From NCBI RefSeq assembly GCF_000518605.1, contig NZ_KI912458.1, forward strand, positions 543,755 to 607,754: DNA of 64,000 nt, given 5' to 3'. Each line of letters starts with the position of its first letter. The first letter of the stretch is position 1. Shown here one piece after another: positions 55,163 through 63,911 of the stretch. Below the pieces are notes generated by a model. It was not told where the DNA came from and did no database searches. It saw only the letters and a list, made by a program, of their open reading frames with translations. The DNA comes from Shewanella fidelis ATCC BAA-318 (GTDB lineage Bacteria; Pseudomonadota; Gammaproteobacteria; Enterobacterales; Shewanellaceae). The position numbers and the translations under genes are program-made.

Positions 55163-56728
55163 TTAAAACGTCTTTACGCCTTGAGCATCAACAGATACAC
55201 GTTCTGGCAAAATAGACGTAGGCATATTTTGATAGCAAATTGGTCGCTCAAAACGCGCCATAGCCGCAGAGCCTACAGATGTGGTTCGACTATCGGTGCT
55301 AGCAGGGTAGGGGCCACCATGGTTCATTGAGTGACAAACTTCAACACCTGTTGGCATTTGGTTAAAAATTATGCGTCCAACATTAAAGGCGATGGCTTCG
55401 ATGAGGGTTTGGTTATTGACTAACTCTGCTTCTAAGCCATGAACTGATGCCGTCAGCTGACCTTCAAGTTGTTCAGCAATCAATAGCATTTGTGCGGCAT
55501 CATCACACTCAACTAACACTGCACATGGCCCAAATACTTCTTGCTGGAGTTCAGACGACGCTAAAAAGTCATTTGCTGCCACTTTTAATGCTGTTGGGCG
55601 AGTAAAGTGATTAGCTGGTGACGATTCGCCTTGTGCGATAAGTTCGATGTTCGGGTTTGCTATTAATGTTTCAAGCTGCGCTTGATATGTTGCCGCTATC
55701 CCTGATGTCAGCATACTTGCAGCACTTTGGGCGGCAATATCTTGTGCCAGTGTGGCCTTATATTGGTTTAATCCGTCGCTTTTTATCGCAACGATGACAC
55801 CTGGACTAGTACAAAATTGGCCGTGACCCATCAGCATCGATTGGACTTGAGTTGATGCAAGTTCTTGCGCTTGCTGATCAAGCAGCTGAGGCAGTATAAA
55901 TTGTGGGTTGGTAGAGCCTAGTTCACCGTAAAAAGGAATGGGTTCAGCTCGGCTTGCACATAGGTCCGCTAAAATGCGTCCCACTTTTAATGAGCCGGTA
56001 AAGCCAACTGCTTTTATCGCTGAGTCAGTAACCAATTGCGTTGAAACCTCAGGGGTAACACCTTGAACTAAGTTAAATACACCTGCTGGCATATCACACT
56101 GATTAGCAGCGCGTTCAATCGCTTTACATACTAATTCACTTGTTGCTGCGTGTGCTGGATGGCCTTTGACCACCACCGTGCAACCTGCTGCGAGGGCTGA
56201 AGCTGTATCTCCCCCTGCAGTAGAGAAAGCGAGAGGGAAATTTGATGCGCCAAATACTGCAACTGGACCTAGGGGTAACGTTGATAAACGCGTATCTGGT
56301 TTAGGTAGTGGTGCTCTTTCTGGGTTGGCTAGATCAACGTAACGGTTATCAATTGGATTGATTAAGTTTGCTGCAAATAATCTTAGCTGACCACAAGTTC
56401 GTCCGGTTTCTCCTTGAAGGCGTGCCATAGGTAGACCGGTTTCTAAATGTGCTGTTGCTGTGATTGCTTCAATATCCGCTTGGATCTCATCAGCGATTGT
56501 ATTTAAAAATGCCGCACGGCGCTCAGGGGCTATGCTTCTGTATTGCTTAAAAGCTTGCTTTGCAGCCGCAGTAGCATTAGTCACTATTTCAGCGCTTGCG
56601 TTTGCAAATTTAAACGCTAAAGCTTGGTTAGTTATTGGATTATTGCTACAAAAGTCTGTTGTTTCACTTGTCCATGCTCCATTAATAAAATGTTGTCCGG
56701 AAATATTTTGCTGGTTGAAATCAGTCAT
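55163..56728 (-). CDS. Alpha-ketoglutarate semialdehyde dehydrogenase
   Basis: A 521-aa NAD(P)-dependent aldehyde dehydrogenase. Catalytic Cys306 (GQFCTSPG), general base Glu269 (FYGELGSTNP) and Asn163 (GASNFPLAF) are present; the PFYGELGSTNP form is typical of the ketoglutaric semialdehyde dehydrogenases of hydroxyproline and pentose pathways. It would make alpha-ketoglutarate, the last step of hydroxyproline breakdown. It is downstream of the epimerase gene (40 bp, same strand), probably one operon, and ends in a terminator. Confidence 0.9.
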   Translation of the reverse strand: MTDFNQQNISGQHFINGAWTSETTDFCSNNPITNQALAFKFANASAEIVTNATAAAKQAFKQYRSIAPERRAAFLNTIADEIQADIEAITATAHLETGLPMARLQGETGRTCGQLRLFAANLINPIDNRYVDLANPERAPLPKPDTRLSTLPLGPVAVFGASNFPLAFSTAGGDTASALAAGCTVVVKGHPAHAATSELVCKAIERAANQCDMPAGVFNLVQGVTPEVSTQLVTDSAIKAVGFTGSLKVGRILADLCASRAEPIPFYGELGSTNPQFILPQLLDQQAQELASTQVQSMLMGHGQFCTSPGVIVAIKSDGLNQYKATLAQDIAAQSAASMLTSGIAATYQAQLETLIANPNIELIAQGESSPANHFTRPTALKVAANDFLASSELQQEVFGPCAVLVECDDAAQMLLIAEQLEGQLTASVHGLEAELVNNQTLIEAIAFNVGRIIFNQMPTGVEVCHSMNHGGPYPASTDSRTTSVGSAAMARFERPICYQNMPTSILPERVSVDAQGVKTF

Positions 56729-56768
56729 GCTTGCTCCCTAAAGTTGCAGCTCATATCGAATATTGGGC

Positions 56769-57770
56769 TTACACCACTTGAAAACCAAAGGCGTAAGGGT
56801 CGTTATCATCTACAGTTATTGCGTTTTGTCCGGTAATGCGGGCCCAGCCTTTGATGCTTGGCATAATTGCTGGGAAGTTACCGACTTGGGTGGCAGCTTC
56901 TATTCGGCCGACAAACTGGCTGCCAATAATGCTTTCGTGGGTGTATTCATCACCAACATTCAATAGCCCTTTAGTAAATAACTGAGCTAAGCGAGCACTG
57001 GTGCCGGTACCGCAAGGCGAGCGGTCAATCGCTTTATCACCATAAAATACCGCATTGGCACCATCAGAACCCTCGCTGATGGTATCGCCTGTCCACAGTA
57101 CATGGCTGATGCCACTCACCGTTGGATCATCGGGATGCACACAAGTTAACTGCTCTTGAGCAATGGTCCTGACGATAGGGCTCCACTTTAGTATGTCACC
57201 GGCACTCCAATGGCGCAGGCCTGGAAAGTTAGCTTGTGGGTCAACAATGACGTAGTAGTTTCCACCATATGAAACATCTACTTTGAGTGGTCCAAGCCCC
57301 GGTATGTCGAGTATTTGGTCTTGATGGGCCAAGTAGGCTGCTACATTATAGATTTTTACCCAATCCACTTTGTCTGCAGTTTGTTGATATTCGATACGGA
57401 TCTGTCCAGCGGGGACATCCAGAACAAGTTGCCCGGGGGTTTTAGCAACTAACAGACCTGACTCTATTGCAGCAGTGACAGTGCCTATGGTGCCATGTCC
57501 GCACATAGGCAAGCAGCCACTAGTCTCGATAAATAAAATTGAGGCATCTGCATTGTCTGAACAAGGGGGATATAAAAAAGCACCAGACATCATATCGTGT
57601 CCGCGGGGCTCAAACATCAGCGCTTGGCGGATCCAGTCATACTCTTGAAGAAAGTGCTGTCGCTTTTCACTCATACTGTTGCCGTTGAGGTGAGGGTGGC
57701 CGCTGGTAACTAATCTGACTGGGTTGCCACAGGTATGAGCATCGACGCAAAAAAAAGTGCCTTTCTGCAT
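56769..57770 (-). CDS. 4-hydroxyproline 2-epimerase (proline racemase family)
   Basis: A 333-aa cofactor-independent racemase-fold enzyme converting trans-4-hydroxy-L-proline to cis-4-hydroxy-D-proline. Both catalytic cysteines are present, Cys90 (PMCGHGTIG) and Cys253 (DRSPCGTGTSA), as in epimerases and proline racemases. Context with the semialdehyde dehydrogenase and D-amino-acid-type dehydrogenase favours hydroxyproline over proline. It diverges from the second proline-racemase-like gene (58079). An imperfect copy of the operator lies 184 bp upstream. Confidence 0.9.
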   Translation of the reverse strand: MQKGTFFCVDAHTCGNPVRLVTSGHPHLNGNSMSEKRQHFLQEYDWIRQALMFEPRGHDMMSGAFLYPPCSDNADASILFIETSGCLPMCGHGTIGTVTAAIESGLLVAKTPGQLVLDVPAGQIRIEYQQTADKVDWVKIYNVAAYLAHQDQILDIPGLGPLKVDVSYGGNYYVIVDPQANFPGLRHWSAGDILKWSPIVRTIAQEQLTCVHPDDPTVSGISHVLWTGDTISEGSDGANAVFYGDKAIDRSPCGTGTSARLAQLFTKGLLNVGDEYTHESIIGSQFVGRIEAATQVGNFPAIMPSIKGWARITGQNAITVDDNDPYAFGFQVV

Positions 57771-57953
57771 GGAAATACTTCCTTGTTATCATTATTTTTA
57801 GGTGTTGTTCCGGCTAATAAGAGCCCAGGATTGGTGTATTCCAATGCAATGGGTTTAGGTATCCCTTTGGTTAGCCGATGTTGAAATCGCCGCGAAAACA
57901 CGTTGCCAATCTACTTCATCTTAGACCTCTATTACTGCGCTGCAGTCTCGTAT

Positions 57954-57965
57954 ATTGTATGCATG
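57954..57965. promoter_or_regulatory. Imperfect copy of the hydroxyproline operator
   Basis: ATTGTATGCATG matches ATTGTATACAAT in 9 of 12 positions, 184 bp before the epimerase start. Confidence 0.35.
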
Positions 57966-58035
57966 TGTTTTTAGATTGAAAGTCATTTGTTATGGAAGTG
58001 TATGTAAAAAAAATACTACTAAAGTCACGCTTTCT

Positions 58036-58047
58036 ATTGTATACAAT
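58036..58047. promoter_or_regulatory. GntR-type operator before the hydroxyproline dehydratase operon
   Basis: ATTGTATACAAT, a perfect palindrome ending 31 bp before the ATG at 58079, next to a TACAAT -10-like element. FadR/VanR-type GntR proteins bind short palindromes of this form, and the gntR gene nearby is the likely partner. Confidence 0.65.
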
Positions 58048-58078
58048 ATCCAAATAATAATGTTGGAGCAACCAAAAT

Positions 58079-59131
58079 ATGACGTCTATCACAATTAATT
58101 CTCAGCTTTCGGATAGTTTTAAACAATTTGTCACCATCGATGCGCATACCGAAGGGGAGCCTTTACGGATAATTATTTCCGGCTATCCAGAGATAAAAGG
58201 CGAAACCATTTTAGCTAAGCGAGAGTATGTGCAGGCACACCTTGATAGCTATCGTAAATTGTTAATGCATGAGCCTAGAGGTCATGCTGATATGTATGGT
58301 GCTCTTATCACTGAAGCTGTCACTGACGATGCTGATTTTGGCGTGTTGTTTTTACATAATGAGGGTTATAGCAGCATGTGCGGCCATGGCATTTTGGCGC
58401 TCGTAAAAGTGATGTGTCAAACCGGAGCAATTCAGTTAACGGCGTCTACTAAAGTTGATGCAAAAGTTATAAAAATTGATTCACCAGCGGGGTTAATTAC
58501 CGCTAGAGCGTACAGAGATAACCAAGGAGAAATCCAAGCCAGCTTTATTAATGTTGACTCGTGGGCTGATGCGCTTGATTGCACTGTTGATGTCGCTGGA
58601 TTTGGTATGGTGAACTACGATATTGGCTTTGGTGGCGCTTATTATGCTTATGTTGATGCTGACGCCCATGGAATTAGTTGTGATGCAAACAATGTCGCCG
58701 AGTTAATAGATCTAGGGCGTCGCATCAAATTAGCTGTTATGGATCAGCACTCACTTAAGCATCCAGTTGAGTCAGATTTAAGTTTTTTATATGGCACGAT
58801 ATTTACTTCTAAAAAAGTGACTAATCCTGAAGCTCATTCCCGTCATGTATGTATTTTTGCTGATGGCGAAGTTGATCGTTCTCCCACTGGTACTGGTGTC
58901 TCGGGCCGAATTGCTTTGCTTCATGCTAAAGGCGAGGTCACGCTCAAACAACCAATAATGATTGAAAGCATTGTTAATGGTCGCATGATTGTAAGTGCAA
59001 CAGCGCAATCACAATTTCATGGAAAACAGTCTGTATTGCCAGAAGTTTCTGGTCGTGCATTTATCACCGGCAAGCATGAGTTTTACCTCGACCCAGAGGA
59101 TATTTTCCAGAATGGTTTTATTTTGCGCTAA
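58079..59131 (+). CDS. trans-3-hydroxy-L-proline dehydratase (proline racemase family)
   Basis: A 350-aa proline-racemase-fold protein. The first catalytic cysteine is Cys101 ([10 protein letters not shown]), but the second is Thr270 ([11 protein letters not shown]). The Cys-to-Thr change is the known mark of trans-3-hydroxy-L-proline dehydratases rather than racemases. It would give delta1-pyrroline-2-carboxylate. GGAG (58064-58067) precedes the start by 11 nt. It shares a promoter region with the epimerase gene in the opposite direction, and the FAD dehydrogenase gene follows after 36 bp. Confidence 0.9.
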   Translation: MTSITINSQLSDSFKQFVTIDAHTEGEPLRIIISGYPEIKGETILAKREYVQAHLDSYRKLLMHEPRGHADMYGALITEAVTDDADFGVLFLHNEGYSSMCGHGILALVKVMCQTGAIQLTASTKVDAKVIKIDSPAGLITARAYRDNQGEIQASFINVDSWADALDCTVDVAGFGMVNYDIGFGGAYYAYVDADAHGISCDANNVAELIDLGRRIKLAVMDQHSLKHPVESDLSFLYGTIFTSKKVTNPEAHSRHVCIFADGEVDRSPTGTGVSGRIALLHAKGEVTLKQPIMIESIVNGRMIVSATAQSQFHGKQSVLPEVSGRAFITGKHEFYLDPEDIFQNGFILR

Positions 59132-59167
59132 CCGAAAAATGGACTCCATAACGATAAAGAGAAAAGC

Positions 59168-60457
59168 ATGCTGGATATGAATCAAATGAATGACATAGCA
59201 ACGTTAAATAAGGAACAGATCACAGTTGTAGGTGCGGGTATCGTCGGATTGTCTGCCGCAATTGAACTGTTGCGAGCCGGTTTTCAAGTGACTGTAATAG
59301 ATAAGCAAGGTGTGGGCGAGGGGGCCTCGAAGGGCAATGCAGGGCATTTTGCAACAGAGCAAGTATTTCCCTTAGCCGATCCTGCAATGCTACCTAAATT
59401 GCCGGGAATGCTGTTAGATCCGCTTGGACCATTTCGGATCCAACCTCGTTACTTTTTTAAAGCGCTGCCCTGGTTTATACGGTTTTTAGCTAATATGTTG
59501 CCTTGGCGAAGAGCCAATAATAGCCGAGCGATTAAAAGTTTAAATCAAACGTCTATCTCGGCAATAAAGTCATTAGTTACATTTTGCGATTGTGAGCATT
59601 TGCTGACATTAAACGGTAGCTTATTGGTATTTGAAGGCACAACTGCGAAAGTGGTTGAAAAAGAGTTTGAGGCTTATCGCAATGCTGGCGTAGCGGTGCA
59701 GATGTTAACTGGTGATGAAGTACGTTTATTAGAGCCTTCATTAACTAGCAATATCACCCATGCGCTATATTTTACTCAAGTCGGACATACAGCTAATCCA
59801 CATGCTTTATGCCTAGCTTTGGCGGCAAAATTTAAACAGATGGGAGGAAAAATTCTCACTGAAGAATTAGTTAATGTTAATGTTTCTGCAGAAGGTTCAG
59901 ATATTGTTTTGCAAACCCAAACAGCTAAGCGGGTTAGCAAACGTGTGCTTATTGCATCTGGTGCTTGGTCAAAACCTTTTGCTAAACAGCTTGGCTACTC
60001 TGTGCCACTGGAAACAGAGCGCGGTTATCATTTGATGATGCCGCAAAAAAGTAGCCTATCTCGGCCGGTGGCCTCTTTTGAACGCAAATTTATTATTACA
60101 CCAATGCAAACCGGAACACGTTTAGCTGGTACTGTTGAGTTTGGTGGCTTAGCTGCGCCATTGGTTGACGCTAGAGCAGACTGTTTGTTTCCTCACGCTA
60201 AAGCTTTATTGCCACAACTATTTGCAGATGCAAAAGTGTCTGACGGCGAACGTTGGATGGGCTTTCGCCCGTCAATGCCTGATAGCTTGCCTGTGCTTGG
60301 CCAGAGTCTAAAGCAATCGAATGTGTACTTTTCTTTTGGTCATCAACATTTGGGGCTGACTTGGTCTGCGATAACTGCGCGTTTGCTAGCAGAAGATATA
60401 CAAGGTAAACAGCCGAGTATTGATTTAAGCCCTTATCGCATCGATAGGTTCAGTTAG
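59168..60457 (+). CDS. FAD-dependent D-amino-acid-type dehydrogenase (hydroxy-D-proline)
   Basis: A 429-aa DadA-like flavoprotein with the FAD loop GAGIVGLSAAIELLRAG, GEGASKGNAGHFATEQ (a typical DadA/hydroxyproline dehydrogenase stretch), a central substrate part, and the C-terminal FGHQHLGLTWSA. In this context it should oxidise cis-4-hydroxy-D-proline to delta1-pyrroline-4-hydroxy-2-carboxylate, passing electrons to the respiratory chain. The ATG at 59168 has GAGAAAA before it. It follows the dehydratase gene by 36 bp, so they are one operon. Confidence 0.88.
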   Translation: MLDMNQMNDIATLNKEQITVVGAGIVGLSAAIELLRAGFQVTVIDKQGVGEGASKGNAGHFATEQVFPLADPAMLPKLPGMLLDPLGPFRIQPRYFFKALPWFIRFLANMLPWRRANNSRAIKSLNQTSISAIKSLVTFCDCEHLLTLNGSLLVFEGTTAKVVEKEFEAYRNAGVAVQMLTGDEVRLLEPSLTSNITHALYFTQVGHTANPHALCLALAAKFKQMGGKILTEELVNVNVSAEGSDIVLQTQTAKRVSKRVLIASGAWSKPFAKQLGYSVPLETERGYHLMMPQKSSLSRPVASFERKFIITPMQTGTRLAGTVEFGGLAAPLVDARADCLFPHAKALLPQLFADAKVSDGERWMGFRPSMPDSLPVLGQSLKQSNVYFSFGHQHLGLTWSAITARLLAEDIQGKQPSIDLSPYRIDRFS

Positions 60458-60678
60458 TTTAACCTAATTGTCGTATCAGCTAATGTTTGAAGGTCTTGGT
60501 ACTTGGTAAAACTGAGTATAGAGACTTTCAGCAATAGGAGAAAAATAGGGCAGCGTTGAATATGGAAGTGTGGTTTTTGTGCAGTTAGTGCATTTCTGCA
60601 GTTTAATTGGCCGATAAAAACTTGTATTGATGATCCTGTCGTTAATTGCAGTTAAATTGCTTCTTAAATTAATCACTA

Positions 60679-60870
60679 GTGAGACCGCGTATCAAAAAGC
60701 TATTATCTTATTGCAAAGCCGTGTTAGACGATCCGTTAAAAATAGTTGAAGATCTTTTATTGATTATTCAAATTTTGTTGGGCTTCGGCGTTATCTGGGC
60801 ATTTTTCTCCATTTTTTATGCGTTAGGTGGGGGGACTGCAGCCGATCTTATTAGCCCAAACTCATGGTAA
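60679..60870 (+). CDS. Small single-span membrane protein, unknown
   Basis: A 63-aa frame from GTG: basic N-terminus (RPRIKKLL), then one long hydrophobic segment (about 27-49) with an aromatic end, then GGGTAADLISPNSW. No ribosome-binding site is clear and no family is recognised, but the composition suits a real inner-membrane protein and a strong terminator follows 52 bp after the stop on the same strand. Confidence 0.5.
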   Translation: MRPRIKKLLSYCKAVLDDPLKIVEDLLLIIQILLGFGVIWAFFSIFYALGGGTAADLISPNSW

Positions 60871-60922
60871 TGTGCGCTAACTGATTAGTCAGCGCCTTAA
60901 ACCTGCTATTTATCAAGATTGC

Positions 60923-60950
60923 AGACAAGCCAAATAGGCTTGTCTATTTT
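60923..60950 (+). terminator. Terminator after the small membrane protein gene
   Basis: AGACAAGCC-AAATA-GGCTTGTCT followed by ATTTTCATTTT; the T-tract is on the plus strand only. Confidence 0.88.
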
Positions 60951-60971
60951 CATTTTCACCTAATTAACGGT

Positions 60972-62288
60972 CTATTCCCTTTCTACTGGCATCATAAATT
61001 GCTCAATCTCTTGGACAGTGCGAGGGACATCGGCAGATAAGTTTTCATATCCACTGTCAGTAACAAGAATATCATCCTCAATACGGATCCCCATACCTCG
61101 ATAAGCTTCAGGTACATCGTCGGCGTTTAGCGGAATATAAATGCCGGGCTCAATGGTAAAGACCATTCCGGCTTCAAGTTGTCGCCAATTTCCTTGTTGA
61201 TCATGATACGGACCCACGTCGTGAACATCCATCCCAAGCCAATGACCCGTTTTGTGCACAGTAAATCGCTTGTAGCTCTCAGTTGCCATGATCTCATCAA
61301 TTGAGCCTGTAAGCAGCCCCAGCTCTTTTAACCCTTGAGCCATCACCTGCATACAGGTTTCATATAGTAGCTCCCATCTAGCCCCAGGCTTTACTTTGGC
61401 AATTGCTTGATCAAGGGCGCTTAGTACTAGTTGATAAATGGCTTTTTGCTCCGCTGTAAATCTGCCATTTACAGGGTAACTGCGGGTAATATCAGCGGCA
61501 TAATGTTGAAATTCACCACCGGCATCAATTAATAGCATCTGTCCACTTAACAGTTCACAGTTGTTGTCTTCATAGTGCAAGCAGCATGCGTTATTACCTC
61601 CGGCGACAATATTGGGGTAGGCGACATCATTGCAGCCATATTTTGCGATTGTAAAGTCAAACAGGGATGATAATTCACGCTCGTTAACGCCGGGACGGCA
61701 AGCTTTCATAACGGCTTTGTGTGCGTTTATTGAAGCGCTGACTGCTGCTCGGATCTTTTCTAACTCATCTTGACGTTTTATTACTCGTTTTTTATGTAAT
61801 ATCTCAGCGAGGGGGATGATATGGGTAAATTGTTTTGGTGTATCAAAAGAGCAATGAAGTCTTTGATGATTTGCCCAATTAACTAATTGTGAAGAAAAGC
61901 GTCCCAATTCATCGCTAATATAAAGGTTTGCGATATTTTGTAGTAACGGCAGCAACTGAGCTTCAAAATCATTGATGCTGTAACCTTTATCTGCACCGTA
62001 AATAGCTACGGCACCAGCGACTCCTGCGCGTTCGCCAAAACTGACTTCTTGAGTTTGATCTTTGGGACGACAAAATAGCAAGTATTCACATGTTTGGCGC
62101 TTGATGAGTACAGCAACAGCATCAGGTTCATCAAACCCTGTCAGGTAGAGAAAATCATTATCTTGCCGGAAATGGTATTTAATATTTTTACTGCGTACTT
62201 TTTGTTGGTAGCCCGCGATTATAGCTAGGCTACCTTCAGGTAGTTCGGCCAGCAGTGCTTCGCGTCTTAGTTGGTAGACATCAGCCAT
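60972..62288 (-). CDS. pepP: Xaa-Pro aminopeptidase PepP
   Basis: Cytosolic metallopeptidase that removes N-terminal residues preceding proline. I use the ATG at 62288 with AGGA 9 nt before, giving 438 aa, the usual PepP length; an ATG 39 bp upstream has a weak site. N-terminal aminopeptidase P domain, then the pita-bread catalytic domain with the metal ligands visible in LLIDAGGEFQHYAADITR, HKTGHWLGMDVHDVG, IEPGIYI and IEDDILV. In E. coli pepP heads the ubiH operon; here it is alone, beside gmhB. Confidence 0.95.
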   Translation of the reverse strand: MADVYQLRREALLAELPEGSLAIIAGYQQKVRSKNIKYHFRQDNDFLYLTGFDEPDAVAVLIKRQTCEYLLFCRPKDQTQEVSFGERAGVAGAVAIYGADKGYSINDFEAQLLPLLQNIANLYISDELGRFSSQLVNWANHQRLHCSFDTPKQFTHIIPLAEILHKKRVIKRQDELEKIRAAVSASINAHKAVMKACRPGVNERELSSLFDFTIAKYGCNDVAYPNIVAGGNNACCLHYEDNNCELLSGQMLLIDAGGEFQHYAADITRSYPVNGRFTAEQKAIYQLVLSALDQAIAKVKPGARWELLYETCMQVMAQGLKELGLLTGSIDEIMATESYKRFTVHKTGHWLGMDVHDVGPYHDQQGNWRQLEAGMVFTIEPGIYIPLNADDVPEAYRGMGIRIEDDILVTDSGYENLSADVPRTVQEIEQFMMPVERE

Positions 62289-62421
62289 AATATGTTCCTG
62301 TTGTGATTTTTTGTATATTTTATTCATTACACGATATTGGCATCTTTATAGCAAGTTCACGGTGCAATTTTTTGAAAGGGATGAAATAATAATAACTATT
62401 GCATATTAGAGAGAATGTATT

Positions 62422-62976
62422 GTGAATCGAGCGGTATTTTTAGACAGAGATGGCGTTATCAATTTAGATCACGGTTATGTACACCAAGTTGATGATTTTG
62501 AATATGTAGATGGTGTGTTTGACGCATGTGCTTCTTTAAAAGAAATGGGTTACTTGCTTGCTGTCGTCACTAACCAGTCAGGTATTGCTCGAGGCATGTA
62601 TAGTGAAGACCAATTCCATTCTTTAACTGAATGGATGGATTGGAACTTTGTTGATAAAGGTGTTGAGCTTGATGGGATCTATTACTGTCCACATCATGCG
62701 GAAAAAGGTATTGGTGAATATAAAATCGATTGTGATTGTCGCAAGCCAAAGCCAGGTATGCTTAATTCAGCTGCAAAGTTTTTGAAAATTGATTTGTCAC
62801 AATCGGTAATGGTTGGGGATAAACGTGATGACATGCTAGCTGCTCAGGCGGCAGGTGTACCTACGCGCATCTTAGTAAAAACGGGTAAGTCTGTTACTGA
62901 CGAAGCTGTAGCTGCTGCGACAGTCGTTTTAGATTCGATTGCAGATGTCCCAGCTTACCTTACCAGCCAAGTCTAG
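62422..62976 (+). CDS. gmhB: D-glycero-beta-D-manno-heptose 1,7-bisphosphate 7-phosphatase
   Basis: HAD-family phosphatase of the ADP-heptose pathway for lipopolysaccharide inner core. The 184 aa contain the catalytic Asp8-x-Asp10 (FLDRDGVIN), [10 protein letters not shown], the zinc loop CPHH...CDC (with KPKPGML after), and [18 protein letters not shown] start with GAGAGA 7 nt before. It is the gene upstream of an rRNA operon here, as gmhB (yaeD) is for rrnH in E. coli. Confidence 0.96.
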   Translation: MNRAVFLDRDGVINLDHGYVHQVDDFEYVDGVFDACASLKEMGYLLAVVTNQSGIARGMYSEDQFHSLTEWMDWNFVDKGVELDGIYYCPHHAEKGIGEYKIDCDCRKPKPGMLNSAAKFLKIDLSQSVMVGDKRDDMLAAQAAGVPTRILVKTGKSVTDEAVAAATVVLDSIADVPAYLTSQV

Positions 62977-63109
62977 CGACAACGAGGCAGAAGTCTTAAC
63001 TAAATGACGAAGCAACACAGTCGATATTGGTCGTGACTGATTGCAGCTAATTAGCCTGTGTAAGATCAACTCTTACAGGCGACTTAGATTATGAGTTAAT
63101 CGTATTATC

Positions 63110-63143
63110 AACGCCCCTGCTAACTATATGTAGCAGGGGCGTT
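63110..63143 (+). terminator. gmhB terminator
   Basis: AACGCCCCTGCTA / TAGCAGGGGCGTT, a 13-bp perfect stem with an 8-nt loop, followed by GTCGTTT. Confidence 0.7.
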
Positions 63144-63397
63144 GTCGTTTCACGATTTGTTTAACGACTAAAGCTGGCTAGGCCTTAGTAATATTCTGGC
63201 TAGACCTCAGTTATATATAATTGTTAACTGACAAAAGCAGACAGTGTGTAATGCACTTAATTTTAAATATAGTGAACAAACAAGCTATATCTTAACCTGC
63301 GTGAGAGTTGAACCAACAGTTGCTGCTGTTTAAAACCGCATAATGTGCAGTAAATGCACGCTCGATTCGAAAAAGCTAATTTTATTGCAAAAGGGGC

Positions 63398-63425
63398 TTG
63401 CGCCGATCTGAGATATGCCTATAAT
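63398..63425 (+). promoter_or_regulatory. rRNA operon promoter P1
   Basis: TTGCGC-16-TATAAT with a GCGC discriminator and an A/T-rich stretch upstream (63371-63392) that could be an UP element. Confidence 0.85.
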
Positions 63426-63612
63426 GCGCATCCACTGACACGGCACAGTAGGCCAACTAGCTAGCGTAACGCTAGATAGCACGGGACTTGCAGCAATGTT
63501 AGAGAGTTTAAATTCTTTGGGAATTAAGCTCTGGTGACAAGCGGTTTAAGAGCTTCATGCAATGACTTCTGATTAAGAAAGCATCGCTTGAAAAGCTTCT
63601 TAAAATAAACGC

Positions 63613-63640
63613 TTGACGCCAACAACGGGAAGTGTAGAAT
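63613..63640 (+). promoter_or_regulatory. rRNA operon promoter P2
   Basis: TTGACG-16-TAGAAT followed by an ACGCAGCCC discriminator, 215 bp downstream of P1. Confidence 0.85.
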
Positions 63641-63689
63641 ACGCAGCCCTAGCCACTTGAAGCGGTTCGCAAGAACACCAAGCTGGCAA

Positions 63690-63703
63690 CGCTCTTTAAC
63701 AAT
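63690..63703 (+). promoter_or_regulatory. boxA antitermination element
   Basis: CGCTCTTTAACAAT matches the rRNA boxA consensus TGCTCTTTAACA, the NusB/NusE site. Confidence 0.9.
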
Positions 63704-63911
63704 ATGACAAGCAAATCTGTGTGGACACTCACAGAGATTAAGTTATTCGAAACTGCCTTACTTCTTTCTAGTAAAGAGTAAAGAGTGAAGCAGTCAAAAA
63801 TTTCTTAATGAACGAGTGTTCATAGCAATATGTAAAAAGTTTGATTTTGTTTTTCCGAAACAAATCAAATCACAGAATTCATTGAGCAGGTCTTCGGACC
63901 ATCAAAACTTT

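Larger units (their letters stand above)
57771..58078. other. Divergent promoter region of the hydroxyproline genes
   Basis: 308 bp without a real gene; short frames here are shadows. It contains the perfect palindrome at 58036-58047 and the imperfect one at 57954-57965. No other feature recognised. Confidence 0.6.
62977..63911. promoter_or_regulatory. gmhB 3' region and rRNA operon leader
   Basis: About 935 bp without a protein gene. It holds a bulged hairpin near 63054-63080, a 13-bp stem at 63110-63143, an AT-rich upstream stretch, two rRNA promoters, boxA and leader hairpins before the 16S gene. No tRNA gene is seen before 16S. Confidence 0.75.

Noticed and set aside
56460..56966. Plus-strand ORFs opposite the aldehyde dehydrogenase and epimerase genes
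   Set aside because: Complementary to conserved catalytic coding sequence; no independent support.
62977..63911. tRNA genes upstream of the rRNA operon
   Set aside because: No cloverleaf with an anticodon loop and CCA end was found; only promoters, boxA and leader hairpins.
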